Positions 22,059 to 29,792 of a stretch of DNA of 29,792 nt are shown here, in pieces. How positions within the stretch are numbered: position 1 is the first letter of the stretch; every line of letters starts with the position of its first letter. The position numbers and the translations under genes are program-made. The stretch is from Actinomycetota bacterium (GTDB taxonomy: Bacteria > Actinomycetota > Actinomycetes > Streptosporangiales > Streptosporangiaceae). Below the pieces are notes generated by a model that saw only the letters and a list, made by a program, of their open reading frames with translations, had not been told where the DNA came from and searched no databases. The stretch covers positions 1-29,792 of the forward strand of contig QGUZ01000026.1 of assembly GCA_003242605.1 (NCBI GenBank). Direction: 5' to 3'.

Positions 22059-22952
22059 ATGACTCGGGTGGTGGTGGTGGGCGATCTGATGACCGATGCG
22101 GTCGCTCGGGCGCGCTACCCACTGGCACGGGCCAGCGACACCCCCGCCGTCGTCACGATGCACGGAGGTGGCTCGGGGGCCAACATCGCCTCCTGGCTCG
22201 CGGTCGAGGGCACCGAGGTGGCGTTCGTGGGCCGGCGCGGCGCCGACATCACGGGCCGAAACCGGGACATGGAGCTCATGGGCTACGGCGTGGACGCCCG
22301 GCTCGTCATGGACCCCGACCGCCCCACCGGCACCTGCGTGGTGCTCGTCACCCACAAGGGCGAGCGCACCATGCTCTCCGACCCCGGGGCGAACGCCGCC
22401 CTCACCCCCGACGACCTGCCTCGTGACCTGTTCACCCCCGGCGCGCACCTCCACCTGTCCGGCTACACGCTGCTCAACGAGGGGTCCCGCAACGCGGGCC
22501 TGGCCGCCCTCGAGATCGCCCGGCGCGCGCAGATGACCATCTCCGTGGACTGCGCCTCGGCCGCGCCGCTGGAGCGCACCGGCGCCGAGCCGTTCCTGGA
22601 GTGGACGCAGGGCGTCAAGCTGCTGTTCGCCAACGCCGACCAGGCGCGCGTGCTCACCGGCCGGGACGACCCCGACGCCGCGGCGAAGGTGCTCACCGCG
22701 TGGTTCTCCCAGGTCGTGATCAAGCTCGGCCCGGACGGCTCGATGTGGTGCGGCGGCAACCGGTCCGAGCCGGTCAAGGTCCCGGCCGAGCCGATCGAGC
22801 GCGTGGTGGACGGGACCGGCGCGGGCGACGCGTTCACCGCCGGATTCCTGCCGGCCTGGCTCGAGGGCAAGCCGCCGGCCGAGGCGCTCGCCGCGGGCAA
22901 CCGGCTCGCCGCCAAGGCGCTCGGCATCCTCGGCGCCCGCCCCCGGCTCTGA
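22059..22952 (+). CDS. PfkB-family (ribokinase-like) carbohydrate kinase
   Basis: 297 residues. The N-terminal signature GGSGANIASWLAVEG (residues about 37-51) and the C-terminal signature DGTGAGDAFTAGFLPAWL define the ribokinase/PfkB fold; the catalytic base is Asp257 in GAGDAF, and VIKLGPDGSMW is the usual nucleotide-site strand. It phosphorylates a sugar or sugar-like alcohol with ATP in the cytosol; the substrate cannot be told from these motifs, and no transporter or sugar catabolic genes are adjacent. ATG 22059 has AAGGTGG seven bases upstream. It is divergent from the GNAT fusion across a 184-base spacer and has short tandem duplications on both flanks. Confidence 0.93.
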   Translation: MTRVVVVGDLMTDAVARARYPLARASDTPAVVTMHGGGSGANIASWLAVEGTEVAFVGRRGADITGRNRDMELMGYGVDARLVMDPDRPTGTCVVLVTHKGERTMLSDPGANAALTPDDLPRDLFTPGAHLHLSGYTLLNEGSRNAGLAALEIARRAQMTISVDCASAAPLERTGAEPFLEWTQGVKLLFANADQARVLTGRDDPDAAAKVLTAWFSQVVIKLGPDGSMWCGGNRSEPVKVPAEPIERVVDGTGAGDAFTAGFLPAWLEGKPPAEALAAGNRLAAKALGILGARPRL

Positions 22953-22958
22953 CCGCGG

Positions 22959-22974
22959 GCCGCCCCCGGGCGGC
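22959..22974 (+). terminator. Hairpin after the PfkB gene
   Basis: GCCGCC / GGCGGC, 6-bp stem with CCCG loop, six bases past the stop. No T-tract; weak. Confidence 0.3.
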
Positions 22975-22987
22975 GACCCACCGGGGC

Positions 22988-23017
22988 GGCGCCTGATCCA
23001 TAGGCGCCTGATCCATT
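22988..23017 (+). repeat. 15-bp tandem duplication (14 of 15 identical) between PfkB and parC genes
   Basis: GGCGCCTGATCCATA is followed at once by GGCGCCTGATCCATT. Unrelated in sequence to the duplication upstream of the kinase gene but the same length. Confidence 0.8.
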
Positions 23018-23050
23018 ACGGCGGGGCGGCGTCCCCCGCGGATCGCCGGT

Positions 23051-23070
23051 GTACGGCGCGGCCGCCGTAC
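23051..23070. repeat. Inverted repeat upstream of parC
   Basis: Arms GTACGGC and GCCGTAC, seven bases each, around a six-base centre, about 100 bases before parC. The arms share their sequence with the palindrome at 8312-8327. Confidence 0.4.
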
Positions 23071-23153
23071 CCTTCCGCCGGGCGCCGGGCCGGCGGCGGC
23101 GCACGGCCGGCCGCAGGGCGCCGAGTCCGGCACGGACCGGGCCGGGGACACGG

Positions 23154-23159
23154 CAGAAT
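23154..23159 (+). promoter_or_regulatory. Candidate -10 element for a leaderless parC transcript
   Basis: CAGAAT lies seven bases before ATG 23167 and no Shine-Dalgarno site is present. The identical hexamer and spacing precede the thioredoxin-fold gene at 25794. -35 not evident. Confidence 0.35.
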
Positions 23160-23166
23160 GTTCGAC

Positions 23167-25689
<2,523 letters not shown>

Positions 25690-25720
25690 CGGCCCCGCCG
25701 TACCGCGGTGCGCGGGGCCG
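25690..25720 (+). terminator. Hairpin directly after parC
   Basis: Perfect 9-bp stem CGGCCCCGC / GCGGGGCCG with a 13-base loop containing CCGCGG, beginning at the base after the stop codon. No T-tract. Confidence 0.5.
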
Positions 25721-25780
25721 GGCGGGGCCGCCGGCACCGGGCCGGGACGGGGAAAGCCGATGTCTCGCGGCGGCGGTTGA

Positions 25781-25786
25781 CAGAAT
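25781..25786 (+). promoter_or_regulatory. Candidate -10 element for the thioredoxin-fold gene
   Basis: CAGAAT, seven bases before ATG 25794, matching the parC arrangement. The TTGACA overlapping it (25778) is too close to serve as its -35. Confidence 0.35.
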
Positions 25787-25793
25787 GGGCGGC

Positions 25794-26357
25794 ATGGCCG
25801 TCAATTCGTTCATGGTGCCGCTGGGCACCCCCGCACCGGACTTCGACCTGCCCTCGATCGACGGCGGACGGGTCTCGCTCTCCGACCTCAAGGGCGCGCC
25901 CGCCGTGCTGGTGATGTTCCTGTCGAACCACTGCCCGTACGTGCGGCGGGTGGAGCAGGGCATCGCCGCGTTCGCCCGGGACTACCAGGGGCGGGTTGCG
26001 ACGGTGGCGATCTGCAGCAACGACGTCACCAACTATCCGGACGACGCCGCCCCGCACCTCGCCGAGCAGGCGAAGCGGGCCGGGTTCACCTTCCCCTACC
26101 TGGTGGACGAGACCCAGGAGGTCGCCAAGGCCTACCGGGCGGCGTGCACGCCGGACTTCTTCCTCTACGACCGGGACCTGCGCCTGGTGTACCGGGGGCA
26201 GCTCGACGACGCGCGGCCCGGCAACGACCTGCCGGTCACCGGCGCCTCGCTGCGGGCCGCGGCCGACGCGGTGCTCGCGGGCCGGCCGCCGATCGACCCG
26301 CAGTACCCGAGCGTGGGCTGCAGCATCAAGTGGCGGCCGGGCAACGAGCCCGAGTGA
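25794..26357 (+). CDS. Thioredoxin-fold (AhpC/TSA-like) redox protein
   Basis: 187 residues from ATG 25794; ATG 25785 is an in-frame alternative. Peroxiredoxin-like N-terminus: VPLGTPAPDFDLPSIDGGRVSLSDLKG, then the strand VLVMFLSNHCPYVRRVEQGI, with a single Cys-Pro at the N-terminus of the helix in place of a CxxC pair. Further on come VAICSNDVTNYPDDAAPHL, the cis-Pro-type CTPDFFLYD loop and RLVYRGQLDDARPGN. This HCPYV group is a common thioredoxin-family branch, probably reducing peroxide or thiols in the cytosol, with Cys in HCPYV as the nucleophile and other Cys in AICSN, AACTP and VGCSI as possible partners. Same strand as parC with a hairpin between; converges on the PepSY gene. Confidence 0.9.
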   Translation: MAVNSFMVPLGTPAPDFDLPSIDGGRVSLSDLKGAPAVLVMFLSNHCPYVRRVEQGIAAFARDYQGRVATVAICSNDVTNYPDDAAPHLAEQAKRAGFTFPYLVDETQEVAKAYRAACTPDFFLYDRDLRLVYRGQLDDARPGNDLPVTGASLRAAADAVLAGRPPIDPQYPSVGCSIKWRPGNEPE

Positions 26358-26430
26358 TCGGCGGCCCGGGCGGGCCGGGCCACCGACGGTCCGGCCGTCC
26401 GCCGCGGCGCGCGGTACGGCGCCGCCGGTC

Positions 26431-26452
26431 GGGGCGGCCGGGTGGGGGTGGG
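26431..26452 (+). other. Potential G-quadruplex motif
   Basis: Four G-runs (4, 3, 5 and 3 bases) separated by loops of 5, 1 and 1 bases on the plus strand, in the spacer between two convergent genes. It overlaps the hairpin listed next. Confidence 0.45.
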
Positions 26453-26476
26453 CCCCCGGTGGTGGTGGCCCACCCG
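26439..26476. terminator. Bidirectional hairpin between convergent thioredoxin-fold and PepSY genes
   Basis: Outer 8-bp stem CGGGTGGG / CCCACCCG; inside it GGGGG-TGGG-CCCCC forms an alternative stem-loop. It lies 81 bases after one stop and 20 bases beyond the other. Confidence 0.45.
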
Positions 26477-26496
26477 CCGTCGGTACGCGACGAGGG

Positions 26497-27207
26497 TCAC
26501 GACGGGCTCGTCTCGGGACCCTCCGGACCCGGCTCCATGGTCTCCTCGGGCGTCGCCTCCGGGCTCTCCTCGCCGCCCGGGGTCTCGCCCGGCGCGGGCA
26601 TGACGTCGCCGGTCTCGGCGTCGACCGCGACCTCGCGGGTCTCGCCCTGCTCGTCGGCGACCTCACCCTTCCAGACGGCCTTGCCGCTGTCCTCCTCGGT
26701 CTCGAGCTCGAGCTTGGTGAGCCGGCCGCCGGGCACCTCGCCGAGGATCTTCTCCGCCGCCTGCGCGTAGTCGATCTTGGCGGCCGCGACGAGCTCCTGC
26801 GTCTTGGCCTTATCGACGTCCGGCTTCGGGGAGGGCGATGCCGTCACCTGCGCGGTCTCGGCGTCGATCTTCATGGCCTGCGCCGTGCCGTCCTCGCCGG
26901 CGACGGTCACGTCCCAGACCTTGCCGTCGTCGTCGGCGTCCATCGCGATGATGGTGCCGCCCGGCACGGCCTCCGTCGCGGCCTGGCCCACCCGCTCGAT
27001 GTCCGCGAGGCCCTCAGGCGTGGCCGTGCCCGGGGATTCCGTGCCCGTCGCCGTCGGCTCGGGCGTCAGCCCCGGCGACGCGGTGTCCAGGCCGGGCGTC
27101 TCGGTCGCCGCGACGTTCTCCAGCTGCTGGGAGCCGCCACCGCACCCGGTCGCCAGCGCGGCGAGCGCGAGTGCGGCGAACAGCTTCCGCCCCCGATGTT
27201 GAGACAT
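26497..27207 (-). CDS. Secreted lipoprotein with two PepSY domains
   Basis: 236 residues. The N-terminus MSQHRGRKLFAALALAALATGC is a lipoprotein signal with lipobox LATGC and lipid-bearing Cys22. A Thr/Pro/Ser-rich linker spans about 25-68. Two PepSY repeats follow, about 68-125 (GQAATEAVPGGTIIAMDADD ... MKIDAETAQV) and 142-203 (AAEKILGEVPGGRLTKLELE ... VAVDAETGDV), then an acidic Pro/Glu/Thr tail. PepSY domains occur in peptidase propeptides and envelope proteins and are thought to inhibit or hold peptidases outside the membrane; the specific role here is unknown. ATG 27207 has GGGGGG four bases upstream. Same strand as parE, 104 bases downstream of it. Confidence 0.92.
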   Translation of the reverse strand: MSQHRGRKLFAALALAALATGCGGGSQQLENVAATETPGLDTASPGLTPEPTATGTESPGTATPEGLADIERVGQAATEAVPGGTIIAMDADDDGKVWDVTVAGEDGTAQAMKIDAETAQVTASPSPKPDVDKAKTQELVAAAKIDYAQAAEKILGEVPGGRLTKLELETEEDSGKAVWKGEVADEQGETREVAVDAETGDVMPAPGETPGGEESPEATPEETMEPGPEGPETSPS

Positions 27208-27311
27208 CGTTCCCCCCTGTCACGGTTGTCTCACGGTGAGTGAGCTACCCCGACAGGACTGGACCAATCACCCGGATGACCACTGTTCGCCCGTTTCCCG
27301 GCAAGGGTGGG

Positions 27312-29405
<2,094 letters not shown>

Positions 29406-29410
29406 ACCCA

Positions 29411-29438
29411 CTCCCACTCCGTGGCTCCCACTCCGTGG
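29411..29438 (+). repeat. Perfect 14-bp tandem duplication at the parE 5' end
   Basis: CTCCCACTCCGTGG occurs twice head to tail, five bases upstream of the GTG start used for parE. Each unit contains CCAC-TCC-GTGG, a small inverted repeat. The length is not a multiple of three. Confidence 0.85.
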
Positions 29439-29509
29439 CCGGGACGCCGCCGCGGCCGGCTCCGCGGGCCGCGTTCCACCGCCGTCCCCGGCATCGAACA
29501 TATGTGCGT

Positions 29510-29515
29510 AGCTTA
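29510..29515 (-). promoter_or_regulatory. Candidate -10 element for parE
   Basis: TAAGCT on the minus strand, eight bases before ATG 29501 and 104 bases before GTG 29405. It would give either a leaderless mRNA or a roughly 100-base leader. No good -35. Confidence 0.3.
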
Positions 29516-29634
29516 TCGTTGTTGTCGTCTCGCCGCGTACAAGCTTGCCAGCACACCACGGAAACGCGTGATCCGGGGAGCGTTCCTCGTCACTTTTCAC
29601 CGCATTCCGCTCTGGGCGTAGCGCAGGCGTGATT

Positions 29635-29661
29635 GGGAACGTCCCGGCGCGGTTAGATGTT
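29635..29661 (+). promoter_or_regulatory. Candidate SigR/SigH-type promoter for the DUF7455-type gene
   Basis: GGGAAC-N18-GTT matches the layout of the disulfide/heat-stress sigma consensus GGAAT-N18-GTT of actinobacteria with C in place of the last T of the -35. It lies about 60 bases before the GTG start. Confidence 0.35.
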
Positions 29662-29685
29662 GTTGCAAGTGACTGACGCCGAGTC

Positions 29686-29701
29686 CCCCACGGCAGTGGG
29701 G
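29686..29701 (+). other. Leader hairpin before the DUF7455-type gene
   Basis: CCCCAC-GGCA-GTGGGG, 6-bp perfect stem in the predicted 5' untranslated region, ten bases before the GAAAGG ribosome site. Confidence 0.35.
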
Positions 29702-29721
29702 AATGACCCGAAAGGCGATAC

Positions 29722-29792
29722 GTGACTGGAGCTCTTGCCCCCACCAAGCCGCTGACGGCGCTTGACCGGTGCGACCGTTGCGGCGCCCAGGC
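29722..29792 (+). CDS. DUF7455-type small zinc-ribbon protein (3'-truncated by window edge)
   Basis: Only 23 codons are visible. GTG 29722 follows GAAAGG and begins VTGALAPTKPLTALDRCDRC, with a CxxC pair in DRCDRCGAQ. This matches the start of a short actinobacterial protein found beside parE, between it and the principal sigma gene in Streptomyces (hrdB region). The second metal-binding half lies outside the window. Function unknown; a zinc-bound regulatory or RNA-polymerase-associated role would be speculation. Confidence 0.8.
   Translation, partial: MTGALAPTKPLTALDRCDRCGAQ

Larger units (their letters stand above)
29406..29721. other. Spacer between divergent parE and DUF7455-type genes
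   Basis: Holds a 14-bp tandem duplication (29411-29438), the in-frame alternative parE start at 29501, a relatively A+T-rich stretch from about 29495 to 29680 that should contain both promoters, and a leader hairpin at 29686-29701. No further gene is supported; short open frames here overlap each other and lack ribosome sites. Confidence 0.5.

Noticed and set aside
25778..25783. TTGACA before the thioredoxin-fold gene as a -35 element
   Set aside because: It overlaps the -10-like CAGAAT and lies only about ten bases before the start codon, so it cannot serve that gene as a -35.

Overview
The window is a GC-rich actinobacterial chromosome segment. Gene content and order fit the Streptosporangiales: a PucR-like FasR regulator ahead of fabD-fabH-acpP-fabF, an acyl-CoA carboxylase beta subunit after fabF, DUF3145, DUF5998, a GNAT/acyl-CoA-synthetase fusion, and parC and parE bracketing small genes, with the start of a DUF7455-type zinc-ribbon gene at the edge. 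No rRNA, tRNA, CRISPR array, insertion sequence or prophage gene was seen. Most of the window looks like ordinary core chromosome. All family assignments are by eye from motifs and length; no database search was run.

Layout, left to right. (1) The 3' part of aceE, the pyruvate dehydrogenase E1 subunit, is cut by the window edge. (2) A three-gene module (2843-4978) encodes a small anchored protein, a glutathionylspermidine-synthase-like ATP-grasp ligase and a DUF350 membrane protein; it resembles a compact form of the E. coli yjfL-yjfM-yjfC / ygiB-ygiC sets. (3) The fatty-acid synthesis block (5052-11608) holds fasR, fabD, fabH, acpP, fabF and an accD6-like carboxyltransferase, with a candidate operator before fabD and hairpins after fasR, fabF and accD. 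(4) On the minus strand lie DUF3145 and a small coiled-coil protein, convergent with accD. (5) A sigma factor, a small beta-rich protein and a TPR-CHAT protease-like protein (12959-16519) form a cassette that starts beyond a relatively A+T-rich spacer. This is the most unusual system in the window.

(6) A minus-strand run (19098-16547) carries DUF5998, an alkaline-phosphatase-superfamily enzyme and a two-domain rhodanese, tightly packed. (7) A GNAT/acyl-CoA synthetase-like protein acetyltransferase (minus) diverges from a PfkB sugar kinase (plus). (8) The type II topoisomerase region has parC and a thioredoxin-fold gene on plus, a PepSY lipoprotein and parE on minus, and then the divergent start of a DUF7455-type gene at the right edge.

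Two sequence themes run through the spacers. Several genes start exactly seven bases after a -10-like hexamer and lack a clear Shine-Dalgarno site, which suggests leaderless transcripts. Several spacers next to gene starts carry short 13-15 bp tandem duplications.
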